A DNA stretch of 64,000 nucleotides from positions 1-64,000 of the forward strand of contig NZ_JARXWE010000006.1 of assembly GCF_029893235.1 (NCBI RefSeq), in the 5' to 3' direction. The position numbers and the translations under genes were made by a program. This document shows, piece after piece, positions 18,784 to 28,318 of this stretch. The notes beneath the pieces were generated by a model that did no database searches, was not told where the DNA came from, and worked only from the letters and a program-made list of their open reading frames with translations. The DNA comes from Dysgonomonas sp. PH5-45 (lineage in GTDB: Bacteria; Bacteroidota; Bacteroidia; Bacteroidales; Dysgonomonadaceae). How positions within the stretch are numbered: the first letter of the stretch is position 1; each line of letters begins with the position of its first letter.

Positions 18784-19842
18784 TTACATCCCCATGCTTT
18801 CACGGAGAAAGTCGAACGATTCGTAAATTTCTTCTTTGTTGCTCGTTTGGTCTGTTTGGGCAATGCCTATATCTTGAAGAAGGGTAAAATTGATTTTGTC
18901 TGCCGTTTTATTTTTTTTGTCGTGTTTCATTAAATCGAACAAAGCATCATATTCTTTGCAAGAGAAAGGGAACGTACCATAGTTTTCCTTTATGAAATAC
19001 ATAGTTTGCAGGAATTTGTCTTTGGGAAACCCGCATTGTTTCGTAGAGAGATAAAGCTCGCATACCAGCCCCCAAGCCACGGCATAACCATGTGGAACGG
19101 GTTGCCCCATCCGTAGGGCAAGGCTTTCGAAAGCGTGGCCTGTGGTATGCCCTAAATTCAGTGTTTTACGGATATTCTCTTCTAAAGGGTCTTGCTCTAC
19201 AATTTTTTCTTTAACAATCACCGATTCTAAGATAAGGTCGCTCAACAGAGGGTAGTCTATATCGTAGATGTTGAAGTTTAAAAGCTTAGCCCAAGTTTTC
19301 TTGTCAGATACCAGTCCGTGTTTTATCATTTCGGCATAGCCCGATAGTATTTCTTTATGTTCGAGGGTTTTGTAGAAGTTACCCTCTATTAACGTGGCTT
19401 TGGGCGGATAGAAGGCCCCGATCTCGTTTTTCAGACCCCCAAAGTTTACCCCTGTTTTACCTCCTATGGCAGCATCAACAGCACCCAACAGAGTTGTGGG
19501 TATATTCACATACCGTATGCCTCGTTTAAAGCATGCAGCGGCAAAACCACCAATATCTGAAACCATTCCACCACCCAGATTTATCATTAAGGAATGGCGT
19601 GTAGCATTGTTTTGGGTTAAATATTGCCATATTTGGGTAAGGGTATCGAGGGTTTTGTTATCATCGTCTGCCGGAATGGATATTTGTTCTGCCTCACGAA
19701 TTTCTTCAACGCCTTCAATCAGAGGTAGGCACAGCTTTTGTGTGTTTTGGTCGGTCAGAACAAATATTTTGTCGTAAGGTATTGTTGCAAGCAAAGCTTT
19801 CAGGTCCTTCTGTATGTTTTCCGATTTAATTATCCTCTGCAT
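18784..19842 (-). CDS. aroB: 3-dehydroquinate synthase
   Basis: This enzyme converts DAHP to 3-dehydroquinate, the second step of the shikimate pathway, using NAD+ and a divalent metal. The 352-residue protein shows the NAD-binding LGGGMVSDIGGFAAACFKRGI, PTTLLGAVDAAIGGKTGVN, the AEMIKHG metal-ligand region, and LNLGHTTGHAFES plus HGYAVAWG histidines. It is transcribed leftward just downstream of fmt (22-base gap), so the two are likely cotranscribed. The intergenic space at 18728-18783 separates it from the convergent EEP gene. Confidence 0.93.
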   Translation of the reverse strand: MQRIIKSENIQKDLKALLATIPYDKIFVLTDQNTQKLCLPLIEGVEEIREAEQISIPADDDNKTLDTLTQIWQYLTQNNATRHSLMINLGGGMVSDIGGFAAACFKRGIRYVNIPTTLLGAVDAAIGGKTGVNFGGLKNEIGAFYPPKATLIEGNFYKTLEHKEILSGYAEMIKHGLVSDKKTWAKLLNFNIYDIDYPLLSDLILESVIVKEKIVEQDPLEENIRKTLNLGHTTGHAFESLALRMGQPVPHGYAVAWGLVCELYLSTKQCGFPKDKFLQTMYFIKENYGTFPFSCKEYDALFDLMKHDKKNKTADKINFTLLQDIGIAQTDQTSNKEEIYESFDFLRESMGM

Positions 19843-19864
19843 AGATGCTTACGTATAGTTCTTA

Positions 19865-20836
19865 TTATTTAAAACAGCTTCCCTCCGTAAATTTGTATCC
19901 CCTTAGCAATTCGTCTGTTTTCATCGCTTTTTTTCCGGGCATCTGAATACTTAGTACTCGTATCATTCCATCGGTACATGCTATGTCTATATATCCCTTT
20001 CCATCGGTGAAAATGCTACCTGCTGCTTGTTTTTTATCTGTTCTGATAACTTCGGCTTCGTATATTTTTACGTTTACGGGTTCTTTATCGGGCGAATGAA
20101 GTTCTGTCCATGCCGCAGGGTAGGGCGATAGTCCGCGGATGAGGTTGTAAACCTTTTCCGTAGGTTGCGCCCAGTTGATACGGCAAGTTTCTTTAAATAT
20201 TTTGGGAGCGGCTTTCAGTTCCGATTCGTTTTTATAAAATTGTTCCTGAGGAATGGTTTCTATTTTATTTTCCAAGATTAAATCTACTGTTTTCCGGACA
20301 AGTAGCGAGCCTATGGTCATCAATCGGTCGTGTATCTTGCCCACATTATCCGATTGGGCGATTGGTGTTTTTTCTTGCAGGATGATTTTACCTGTATCAA
20401 TCTCGTGGGTGAGGAAGAAGGTTGTAACCCCTGTTTCGGTTTCACCATTTATTACAGCCCAGTTTATAGGCGCTGCCCCCCTGTATTGAGGCAATAATGA
20501 AGCATGTAAGTTGAAAGTTCCTAAACGGGGCATGTTCCAAACAGCTTCGGGCAACATGCGGAAGGCAACCACTATTTGCAGATCGGCATTCCATGCCCTA
20601 AGGTCGGCCAGGAAATTTTCATCTTTCAGTTTTTCGGGTTGTAGAAGAGGAAGGTTGTTTTCTAAAGCGTATTTTTTGACGGGCGAATATTGAATTTTGT
20701 GCCCCCGTCCGCTGGGTTTGTCGGGCATGGTGACTACACCTACAACATTATAACCGTTTTCGACCAAAACCCGCAAACTCTCGACTGCAAAATCGGGGGT
20801 TCCCATATAAACAATTCTTAAATCTTTTTTATCCAT
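19865..20836 (-). CDS. fmt: Methionyl-tRNA formyltransferase
   Basis: This enzyme formylates initiator Met-tRNA using 10-formyltetrahydrofolate. The length of 323 residues is typical. Motifs include VYMGTPDFAVESL, VTMPDKPSGRG, the catalytic core NLHASLLPQYRGAAPINWA, GVTTFFLTHEIDTGKII, and the C-terminal tRNA-binding domain with GLSPYPAAWTEL. It is divergent from coaBC. A possible -7 element (TAAGTTTG on the minus strand, 20870-20877) lies upstream of its start. Confidence 0.94.
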   Translation of the reverse strand: MDKKDLRIVYMGTPDFAVESLRVLVENGYNVVGVVTMPDKPSGRGHKIQYSPVKKYALENNLPLLQPEKLKDENFLADLRAWNADLQIVVAFRMLPEAVWNMPRLGTFNLHASLLPQYRGAAPINWAVINGETETGVTTFFLTHEIDTGKIILQEKTPIAQSDNVGKIHDRLMTIGSLLVRKTVDLILENKIETIPQEQFYKNESELKAAPKIFKETCRINWAQPTEKVYNLIRGLSPYPAAWTELHSPDKEPVNVKIYEAEVIRTDKKQAAGSIFTDGKGYIDIACTDGMIRVLSIQMPGKKAMKTDELLRGYKFTEGSCFK

Positions 20837-20938
20837 GCTTAAAACTTTACGCTATCTTGTTTCAAGATTCAAACTTACACATAAAATATGGATTTAGAAA
20901 TGCTTTATTTAAACCGAAATCTATAAAATTTTATTTTG

Positions 20939-20946
20939 TACTTTTG
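20939..20946 (+). promoter_or_regulatory. -7 promoter element before coaBC
   Basis: TACTTTTG matches TAnnTTTG and lies 38 bases before the coaBC ATG. No good -33 element is seen at the usual spacing. Confidence 0.4.
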
Positions 20947-20984
20947 TGGGGTAACACATTACGAATGTAAATAATATTTAGAAA

Positions 20985-22178
20985 ATGCCACTGAACGGTA
21001 AACATATAGTATTAGGAATAACAGGTAGTATAGCTGCTTTTAAGGCAGCAACATTGGCTCGTTTGTTAATAAAAAAAGGAGCTGAAGTACAGGTGGTGAT
21101 AACACCGGCCGGCAAGGAGTTTATAACGCCCGTAACCCTGTCGACACTGACAAACAAACCTGTGGTAAGCGAATTCTTCACTGCCAACAGCGGAGAGTGG
21201 CACAGCCATGTGTCGTTGGGCTTGTGGGCCGATTTGATGGTTGTTGCACCCGCAACGGCATCCACAATCGGGAAAATGGCAAACGGAATAGCCGATAATA
21301 TGCTTATAACTACTTACATGTCGATGAAGGCTCCCGTTGTGGTAGCTCCGGCAATGGATCTGGATATGTTTGCACACCCTTCAACAGCGCGAAACCTTGA
21401 TATACTGAAAGCTTATGGCAACTATATAATAGAACCCGCATCGGGCGAGCTTGCCAGCCATCTTATTGGTAAAGGGCGGATGGAAGAACCCGAAAAAATA
21501 GCCGAATATATAGAAAACTTTTTCAGAAGAAAAGATTCGTTGAAAGGGCGAAAAGTGCTGATAACGGCAGGTCCTACCTACGAGAAGATAGATCCTGTTC
21601 GTTTTGTTGGCAATTATTCGTCCGGGAAAATGGGGTTTGCCCTTGCCGAAGAATGCGCCCACCGGGGTGCCGAAGTAGTATTGGTGGCTGGGCCTGTGTC
21701 CTTGCAATGCAATCATCCAAATATCAGGCGGGTAGATGTTGAGTCGGCCGACGAAATGTATCAGGAGACTATGAATAACTTTCCTGATTCGGATACAACT
21801 ATCCTCTGTGCAGCAGTGGCCGACTATCGTCCGGTTGCCGTAGCCGACGAGAAGATAAAACGTACGGGCGACAGTCTGACATTAACACTTGTGCCCAATA
21901 AAGATATAGCTGCATCGTTGGGTGCTATAAAAAAAGAAAATCAGCGGCTTATTGGTTTCGCTCTCGAAACTAATAACGAAGAACAGAATGCGCTCTTGAA
22001 AATTGAGAAAAAAAATCTCGATTATATCGTATTGAATTCGCTCAATGACGCCGGGGCAGGATTTAAGCACAACACCAACAAGATAGCGATTATAAACCGA
22101 ACGGGCGAACGTCAGGATTTCCCGTTGAAATCGAAAGCCGAGGTAGCAAAAGACATTATTGACAAAACATTAAATTAA
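20985..22178 (+). CDS. coaBC: Phosphopantothenoylcysteine decarboxylase/ligase
   Basis: This bifunctional coenzyme A biosynthesis enzyme has 397 residues. The N-terminal FMN flavoprotein half (CoaC) has GITGSIAAFKAA, the SHVSLGLWADLMVVAPATA catalytic-His region and PAMDLDMF. The C-terminal half (CoaB) has ITAGPTYEKIDPVRFVGNYSSGKMG, CAAVADYRP and the dinucleotide-binding lysine region IGFALETNNEEQNALLK. It condenses phosphopantothenate with cysteine and then decarboxylates the product. It is followed 21 bases later by an M23 peptidase gene in the same direction. Confidence 0.94.
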   Translation: MPLNGKHIVLGITGSIAAFKAATLARLLIKKGAEVQVVITPAGKEFITPVTLSTLTNKPVVSEFFTANSGEWHSHVSLGLWADLMVVAPATASTIGKMANGIADNMLITTYMSMKAPVVVAPAMDLDMFAHPSTARNLDILKAYGNYIIEPASGELASHLIGKGRMEEPEKIAEYIENFFRRKDSLKGRKVLITAGPTYEKIDPVRFVGNYSSGKMGFALAEECAHRGAEVVLVAGPVSLQCNHPNIRRVDVESADEMYQETMNNFPDSDTTILCAAVADYRPVAVADEKIKRTGDSLTLTLVPNKDIAASLGAIKKENQRLIGFALETNNEEQNALLKIEKKNLDYIVLNSLNDAGAGFKHNTNKIAIINRTGERQDFPLKSKAEVAKDIIDKTLN

Positions 22179-22199
22179 CCGATTGGCAACAAAACAGGC

Positions 22200-23891
22200 A
22201 TGAGAAAACTATGTACAATATTGTTTGCCTTATCGCTGATAATGACAAATAATATTTCATTTGCACAAAACTACCGAAGCCCCCTTGATATACCTTTATT
22301 GCTGAGTGCAAACTGCGGCGAACTGCGCAACAACCATTTCCATACGGGGGTGGATTTTAAAACACAAGGTGTTGTCAATAAACCTATTTATGCCGTTGCC
22401 GATGGTTATGTTTCGAGGATTAATGTTTCGCCAAGCGGATACGGGCTGGCTCTGTATATAGACCATCCTTCCACCGGACATACCAGTGTGTATGGGCATT
22501 TAAACAGTTTTGCGCCTGAAATTGCACAATATATTAAAGCAGAGCAGTATAAACGGGAAAGTTTCAGGGTAGATTTGTACCTGAAAGCAAACCCGATAAA
22601 AGTAAAAAAAGGCGATATTGTTGCTTACAGCGGGAATACCGGCTCTTCGGGAGGCCCGCACCTGCACTTTGAGATACGCGACTCTAAAACGGAAAAGATT
22701 CTTGACCCTTTACAATATTACAAGCATCTGATAAAGGACGTGGCATCGCCCGAAATCCGCGGGATAGCTGTTTTTCCTGTTGAAGGGAAAGGATGTGTAA
22801 ACAATTCTGTGCGCCAATTAAAGCAATCGGTCGGCAAAACAAAAAAAGGAGAGCATCTGCCGCTTAAAATGCCCATTGAAGCATGGGGTACTATCGGGTT
22901 TGGCGTGAAGGCTTACGACCGCATGTCGGGCACAAGCAATATTTATGGGGTACAGGCCGTAAAACTATTTGTTGATGGCAAGGAAGTTTTTTGTTCCGAA
23001 CTACAATCTTTCAGTTTCGATCAAAACCGGATGTTAAATTCGTTTGTTGATTTTGAGTCGTGGAGAAGAGGCAAAGAATTTTATATGAAGTCTTTTGTTG
23101 AGCCGGGCAATAAGTTACCCTTTTATCGTTCCGGTAGCGGAGGATATGTCTCCATAAATGAAGAAAGGGAATATCCGTGCTACTACCTTATATCGGACTA
23201 TTATGGGAATCAAACTCGCTACGATTTCAGCATACAAGGCAAAAAACAGACTATTGCCTCACCTGCCCAATGTGCTACACCCATGTTTTGGAACAAGATA
23301 AACCGTTATGAAGGTAAAACTTTTTCCTTGAAGATACCTTTAGGAAATTTGTATTCCGACCTTTGTTTCGATTTGAGGCAGCAGGCTTCCGATAAATATC
23401 TGTCGGACGTTTACAGGGTTAATAACAGACCTGTTGCTTTAGACAAAAACGCAGAAATGAGAATACAAATAACGAAGTCCATCGCAGATGCTTCCAAATA
23501 TGGTATAGTTCAGCTGAAAAACGGAAAAATGAGTTGGATTGGAGGCAAATATGATGGAGGATATATGCGGGCATCCATCCGTGAGTTTGGCGATGAATAT
23601 GCCGTTTATTACGATGATACCCCTCCAAAAATTGAACCTGTGGCCGAAAAAAAATGGGTGGCACAGAAATCCATAAAAGTGAGGCTGAGCGATAACCTGA
23701 GTGGAGTAAAATCTTTCAGAGGTACCATCGACGGGAGGTTTGTTTTGTTTACACATGATGTGAAATCGACTGTATATACCTATATTTTTGACGATATAAT
23801 GGCTCAAACGAATACAAATCATCAATTTGTGTTCGTTGCCGAAGATGCTTGCGGAAATATCACAGAATACAGATCGGAGTTCTATTATTGA
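22200..23891 (+). CDS. Exported M23 family metallopeptidase
   Basis: This 563-residue protein has a signal peptide (ILFALSLIMTNNISFAQ). The LytM/M23 zinc peptidase domain in its first third shows the metal ligands in NHFHTGVDF and the HLHFEIRD motif, plus VYAVADGYVSRI and a GHLNSFAPE segment. M23 enzymes cut peptidoglycan cross-bridges or act as divisome activators when degenerate; here the ligand His and Asp residues are retained. The remaining 350 residues form beta-rich domains without a recognised function (LSDNLSGVKSFRGTIDG near the end). It likely acts in the periplasm. Confidence 0.85.
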   Translation: MRKLCTILFALSLIMTNNISFAQNYRSPLDIPLLLSANCGELRNNHFHTGVDFKTQGVVNKPIYAVADGYVSRINVSPSGYGLALYIDHPSTGHTSVYGHLNSFAPEIAQYIKAEQYKRESFRVDLYLKANPIKVKKGDIVAYSGNTGSSGGPHLHFEIRDSKTEKILDPLQYYKHLIKDVASPEIRGIAVFPVEGKGCVNNSVRQLKQSVGKTKKGEHLPLKMPIEAWGTIGFGVKAYDRMSGTSNIYGVQAVKLFVDGKEVFCSELQSFSFDQNRMLNSFVDFESWRRGKEFYMKSFVEPGNKLPFYRSGSGGYVSINEEREYPCYYLISDYYGNQTRYDFSIQGKKQTIASPAQCATPMFWNKINRYEGKTFSLKIPLGNLYSDLCFDLRQQASDKYLSDVYRVNNRPVALDKNAEMRIQITKSIADASKYGIVQLKNGKMSWIGGKYDGGYMRASIREFGDEYAVYYDDTPPKIEPVAEKKWVAQKSIKVRLSDNLSGVKSFRGTIDGRFVLFTHDVKSTVYTYIFDDIMAQTNTNHQFVFVAEDACGNITEYRSEFYY

Positions 23892-23967
23892 ATCTGGTAG
23901 CCATTTTTTTAGGCTGAAATGCTATACAACAACTGGTTTGATATTAGCCTGCTTGGCTTAAATTCAC

Positions 23968-23975
23968 TATCTTTG
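23968..23975 (+). promoter_or_regulatory. -7 promoter element of the M3 peptidase gene
   Basis: TATCTTTG matches the -7 consensus. It lies 37 bases before the ATG at 24012 and inside the open frame that extends upstream to 23919. This supports 24012 as the true start. Confidence 0.55.
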
Positions 23976-24011
23976 AACCTTAAAAATAAAATTAACCCCA
24001 AAAAAGCATAT

Positions 24012-26102
24012 ATGAAAAAAGTCTTTTTAGCTATTTTGTTTATGACAACACTAAGCGCCGTACAGGCACAAAATCCGTTCCTGAAGGAGTATAAAACACC
24101 ACACGGAACACCTCCTTTCGATAAAATAAAGATAGAGCATTACAAGCCTGCTTTTGAAAAAGGTATTGAAGAACAACAAAAAGCAATCGACAAGATTGTT
24201 GCCAATAAAGCCGAAGCAACTTTCGATAATACAATTTTGGCTTTGGAGTATTCGGGCGAAATATTGGACAAAGTGAGCCATGTTTTCTTCAATTTGTTGA
24301 GTGCCGAGAGTAACGACCAGATGATGAAACTGTCGATGGAGATATCTCCGATGTTATCGGAACACTCAAACAATGTAAGCCTGAATGAAGGTCTTTTTAA
24401 ACGTGTGAAGGTGGTTTACGATAAGAGAAACAGTAGCGGATTGAATCCTGAACAAATCCGTTTGGTTGAAAAAATTTATAAAGGATTTGAAGATAGCGGT
24501 GCAAACCTGTCGGATGCAGATAAAGCAAAGTATCGCGAATTGTCGGCAGCCTTAAGCCAAACTTCGTTAGCTTTTGGGCAAAATGCTTTGAAAGAAACTA
24601 ATAAATACGAAATGCACCTGACAAACGAAGCCGATTTGGCTGGCCTTCCTCAGTCTGTACGCGATGCGGCGGCTATAAAAGCAAAATCGAAAGGCAAAAC
24701 TGGTTGGGTGATAGATTTAACGGCTCCCAGCTATGTTCCGTTCATGAAATATTCTTCGCGTCGCGACCTACGTGAAAAAATTTATATGGCAAACGTAACA
24801 AAGTGTGTTGTTGGCGGTGAATTTGATAATAAAGAGAATGTAAAAAATATAGCAAACCTACGTTTGCAAATTGCAAACATCTTAGGTTATTCTGATTATG
24901 CGGCATTCAGCCTTCGCGACAAGATGGCAAAAGATAAAACCAGCGTTTACAATTTGCTTAACGACCTGCATAAAGCATATGCTTCGGCAGCTTTGGCCGA
25001 TGTACGCGAAGTACAGGGTTTTGCCGTAGGAATGGAAGGTAAAGAAGTAGAGATACAACCTTGGGACTGGTCTTATTATTCCGAAAAATTGAGAGATGCC
25101 AAATATAATGTCAACGATGAAGTTACACGTCCTTATTTTGAACTCGAAAACGTGAAAAAAGGCGTCTTTGGCTTGGCTACCGATTTATATGGATTGACGT
25201 TCAAGAAAAACACTAAGATACCTGTTTACCATCCGGAAGTTGAAGCTTTTGATGTATTCGATAAAGACGGACAATACCTTTCGGTACTGTTCACCGATTT
25301 CCACCCACGCGAGGGTAAACGCCAAGGAGCATGGATGACGTCGTATAAAGGACAATATAAGAAAGGCGGCAAAGACTCGCGCCCTCATATTTCTGTTGTA
25401 ATGAATTTTACTCGTCCAACCGAAACAGCACCGGCTTTGCTTACTTTTGACGAAGTTGAAACTTTCTTGCACGAATTTGGACATGCTTTGCACGGTATGC
25501 TAACGGATTGTACTTACGAAAGCCTTTCGGGAACAGCTGTTTCGCGCGACTTTGTTGAGCTGCCTTCGCAAGTAATGGAAAACTGGTTGACCGAAAAAGA
25601 ATACCTGAACCGTTTTGCAAAACACTATAAAACAGGCGAAATTATGCCCGATGCTTTGGTACAGAAGTTGATTAATGCCTCTAACTATAATGCAGGATAT
25701 ATGTGCTACCGCCAGTTGTCGTTTGGTTTCTTGGATATGGCATGGCATACACTGAACAAACCATTCGCAGGCAATATAATAGAGTTTGAACAAGCGGCTA
25801 TGGAAAGCACGGCTATGTTGCCGGTTGTGGAAGGTGCTTGTATGTCAACTACTTTCAGCCATATATTCTCGGGTGGATATGCTGCCGGATATTATAGCTA
25901 TAAATGGTCGGAAGTATTGGATGCCGATGCTTTCTCTGTGTTTAAAGCCAAAGGAATATTCAATAAGGAAACTGCAACATCTTTCCGTAAAAGTATTTTG
26001 GAAAGAGGAAACACCGACGATCCTATGAAGTTGTACATCAACTTCCGCGGACAAGCTCCAAGCATTGATGCTTTACTGAAAAGAACCGGAATAAAGAATT
26101 AA
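24012..26102 (+). CDS. Exported M3 family oligopeptidase (Dcp-like)
   Basis: This zinc metallopeptidase of about 696 residues resembles peptidyl-dipeptidase Dcp/oligopeptidase A. It starts with a signal peptide (VFLAILFMTTLSAVQAQ), so it is periplasmic or envelope-bound. The zinc site is HEFGHALHGML with the third ligand in the following EFVELPSQVMENW region. RPHISVVMNFTRP and MSTTFSHIFSGGYAAGYYSYKWSEVLDADAF complete the M3 signature. It would trim short peptides, fitting a peptide-fermenting lifestyle. A hairpin terminator follows. Confidence 0.93.
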   Translation: MKKVFLAILFMTTLSAVQAQNPFLKEYKTPHGTPPFDKIKIEHYKPAFEKGIEEQQKAIDKIVANKAEATFDNTILALEYSGEILDKVSHVFFNLLSAESNDQMMKLSMEISPMLSEHSNNVSLNEGLFKRVKVVYDKRNSSGLNPEQIRLVEKIYKGFEDSGANLSDADKAKYRELSAALSQTSLAFGQNALKETNKYEMHLTNEADLAGLPQSVRDAAAIKAKSKGKTGWVIDLTAPSYVPFMKYSSRRDLREKIYMANVTKCVVGGEFDNKENVKNIANLRLQIANILGYSDYAAFSLRDKMAKDKTSVYNLLNDLHKAYASAALADVREVQGFAVGMEGKEVEIQPWDWSYYSEKLRDAKYNVNDEVTRPYFELENVKKGVFGLATDLYGLTFKKNTKIPVYHPEVEAFDVFDKDGQYLSVLFTDFHPREGKRQGAWMTSYKGQYKKGGKDSRPHISVVMNFTRPTETAPALLTFDEVETFLHEFGHALHGMLTDCTYESLSGTAVSRDFVELPSQVMENWLTEKEYLNRFAKHYKTGEIMPDALVQKLINASNYNAGYMCYRQLSFGFLDMAWHTLNKPFAGNIIEFEQAAMESTAMLPVVEGACMSTTFSHIFSGGYAAGYYSYKWSEVLDADAFSVFKAKGIFNKETATSFRKSILERGNTDDPMKLYINFRGQAPSIDALLKRTGIKN

Positions 26103-26124
26103 AACGTTCTTTTGAAAACATAAG

Positions 26125-26168
26125 AAAGAGACTGTTCTTCACGCACGATGAACAGTCTCTTTTGTATT
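26125..26168 (+). terminator. Terminator after the M3 peptidase
   Basis: A 13-base stem (AAAGAGACTGTTC at 26125-26137 and GAACAGTCTCTTT at 26150-26162) with a 12-base loop and a T-rich tail lies 22 bases after the stop. Confidence 0.85.
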
Positions 26169-26444
26169 TATGTTATCCCCTCCCAAAATAGCGCTACAAA
26201 AAGAAGTAATGCAATGTATCGAAGGGCATGATACAATAAGGGAATGGCTAAAAAATATGGAATCTTTGATAAGAAACTTCAATCCAAATTTACAATAATA
26301 AAAGCCATCGTTTGACTTTGATATGAAACCCTAAAACTTTATAGATGAAAAAACCGATGAATATAAATCCATCGGTTCTTGTTATATTTTGGTATAAATC
26401 CTGTCAACCTAAGGGCAGAACATTTTCAGATTGTTGTGTGTCTA
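26169..26444. other. Intergenic region with a shared hairpin and a doubtful 42-codon frame
   Basis: The stretch between the M3 peptidase terminator and the FadL gene contains a 42-residue open frame at 26170-26298 on the plus strand (acidic/aromatic, ending RNFNPNLQ). It has no recognised relative and no promoter of its own, so I do not call it a gene. An inverted repeat AACCGATG...CATCGGTT at about 26350-26377 could terminate the leftward FadL transcript. Nothing else was seen. Confidence 0.4.
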
Positions 26445-27887
26445 TTAAAATGAGAAGTCTACTCCGGCGCCAAAAACTTTATTTGTTCTGGAAAACACAT
26501 CTTTGCCCGATAGACCTAACCCTAAATAATTATCCGATTTTTTAGTCCAGTCCGAATAATTTGTCCAGAAGTAACCCAGATTTATTTTAACTTTTGGCGA
26601 AACCGTGATAACGCCTCCCAAGCCGATTGAATAAGAGTTGCAAGTAAAGCTAAGGTCTTTCTGATAATCGTCTGTTATACCATAGTGGGTTATCTGGAAA
26701 CCACCGCTCACCATAAACATTTTGTTTATCTGGAACTCTAAGCCTCCCAGAAACTCATCTGTGCCTCCGTTTATGTATTTTTGTTTGTCGTCGGTCATAT
26801 TTGCTTCCGAATCGAAAAAGTGGTGATACCCAACGCTTGCCTGTAAGTTTGGCAAAACCTGATAAGACACCCCAACGGTTAACAGGCCGGGAATATCGTG
26901 GGGAGTATTCACTCCATCCGAAAACATATGCGTATCGTCTATTTTAGTTTTATTCTCTACGTTGAGGGCTGTACGGAATTCATACTTCAAGCCGATGTTT
27001 AACTTTTCGTAGCTGAAGTTTATACCAAGTATTGGCGAGATACCCCAGCCCGACTGGTCGCAATCGAGGCGTGCCCCATCGTTCGATGCTTTTTTCAGCA
27101 ATTGAAGCTTTGCCCTGTTTGCGTCATCCAAAGCAGGATTTGCCAAAGCCATGTCAATAATTCCACTGACGTTTGTCATAGCCCCGTCATATCCTAAGGC
27201 TGCCGATGTAGGATTAGCCTGTAAGTTTTTCAAATATCCTTCGTAGTTATTATTTACAATATTTAAACGAAAACCACCATATAGAGAAAACATTTTATCT
27301 ATTTTGTACGCTCCTCCAAGTTGCGCACCATATATTAAGGATGTTCCTGTCATATATTGGTCTACTGAATATCTGTTTGCAGTGAGCGATACAGCAGGGT
27401 TTTGGGCATTAAGGGCGGCTCCTACCTGGTTTATTATTCCCGGCAAAAGCGAGGCGCCAGCTTCAAAACTGGGTAAACCATTGTTGAATGTAGCTTTACC
27501 GCCACCGCCTGTTATGGCTATACTTCCCGATAAAGCCCAATTACCTTTGCGGTAAGCACCTTGAACACTGGGGATGATTGGAACGGAAGCTTCGCCTTTA
27601 AACTTTTTTGTTTCTCCGTTGCCCGACATAACGAAAGGGGCAAACGTTGTTTTTATAGTTCTGGTTTGGAATGCACTTTGGTTGTTGATAGAAAAGTGAA
27701 ACCCTTCGGGCAGTTTTATTATTCCCGCCGGATTGGTATAAACAGCATCAATGCTTGTTGACGCATCACGGGCCGGATTCCTTAAAAAATGAATGCTTTG
27801 GTTTGTGTTAGTGAGCAAACCTCCGGCAATCAGGTTGAGAGAGCCAAAAAGAAGAATAGATAGTACAGGGAATTTTAATTTTTTCAT
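26445..27887 (-). CDS. OmpP1/FadL family outer-membrane transporter
   Basis: This outer-membrane beta-barrel of 480 residues belongs to the FadL/TodX group, which passes hydrophobic compounds such as fatty acids. The signal peptide spans the first 20 residues (FPVLSILLFGSLNLIAGG). The N-terminal hatch region shows SIHFLRNPARDASTSIDAVYTNPAGIIKLPEGFHFSINNQ, with the NPAG motif typical of the family. The C-terminus ends in Phe-Ser-Phe, as expected for barrel insertion. The start at 27887 is preferred over an in-frame codon at 27914 because the promoter -7 element covers 27912-27919. Confidence 0.9.
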   Translation of the reverse strand: MKKLKFPVLSILLFGSLNLIAGGLLTNTNQSIHFLRNPARDASTSIDAVYTNPAGIIKLPEGFHFSINNQSAFQTRTIKTTFAPFVMSGNGETKKFKGEASVPIIPSVQGAYRKGNWALSGSIAITGGGGKATFNNGLPSFEAGASLLPGIINQVGAALNAQNPAVSLTANRYSVDQYMTGTSLIYGAQLGGAYKIDKMFSLYGGFRLNIVNNNYEGYLKNLQANPTSAALGYDGAMTNVSGIIDMALANPALDDANRAKLQLLKKASNDGARLDCDQSGWGISPILGINFSYEKLNIGLKYEFRTALNVENKTKIDDTHMFSDGVNTPHDIPGLLTVGVSYQVLPNLQASVGYHHFFDSEANMTDDKQKYINGGTDEFLGGLEFQINKMFMVSGGFQITHYGITDDYQKDLSFTCNSYSIGLGGVITVSPKVKINLGYFWTNYSDWTKKSDNYLGLGLSGKDVFSRTNKVFGAGVDFSF

Positions 27888-27911
27888 TTCATGTGGGTTA
27901 AATGTGGGAGG

Positions 27912-27941
27912 CAAAGGTATTAATATATTTTTAGTTTCAAA
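27912..27941 (-). promoter_or_regulatory. Promoter of the FadL gene
   Basis: Read on the minus strand, TTTG (27941-27938) is followed after 18 bases by TACCTTTG (27919-27912). Transcription would start near 27905, giving a leader of about 18 bases. Confidence 0.6.
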
Positions 27942-28318
27942 AGAAACTAAAATAAATACCTTGTTTATTTTTTAAGCCATTTTATATTGTGTTGATAATG
28001 AGTGTATATTAGATATAAAAGAAAAGTAAAGTGAATTTTTTTCATGTGTTTATTTGACGCTTTAAATTCTAAATATTATTTTTGTGCTTTCAATATATAA
28101 ATAAAGGCAAACTTGAAGGCAAAATTAAAATAAAGGCAAAATAACATAAACAACAATCACAAAATCATCATTCCCTTTCATTTAATAGGTTTAGCAATAT
28201 ATGCTTAGACTGTTTCCTTCGGATGTTTTAAATTGGCTCTGACATTTATCTTAATTTACAATTACACATAATTCTCTAAACACTATAATTCTCTAAACAC
28301 AAAAAAAATTATCATTAA
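27942..28318 (+). promoter_or_regulatory. Promoter and repeat-bearing leader of the repeat-protein gene
   Basis: TTTG at 28053-28056, 20 bases, and TATTTTTG at 28077-28084 form a full Bacteroidetes promoter. The transcript would carry a leader of about 225 bases. The leader holds three copies of AAGGCAAA (28104-28111, 28116-28123, 28133-28140) and, just before the start codon, a near-tandem duplication of ATAATTCTCTAAACAC (about 28269-28301). No small open frame stands out. The region from 27942 to 28050 is AT-rich with no feature seen. Confidence 0.6.

Noticed and set aside
23919-24011. N-terminal extension of the M3 peptidase
   Set aside because: A signal peptide starts at 24012 and a -7 promoter element lies inside the extension.
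26170-26298. Small 42-residue gene between the M3 peptidase and FadL genes
   Set aside because: No promoter, no recognisable relative and a composition typical of intergenic sequence here.
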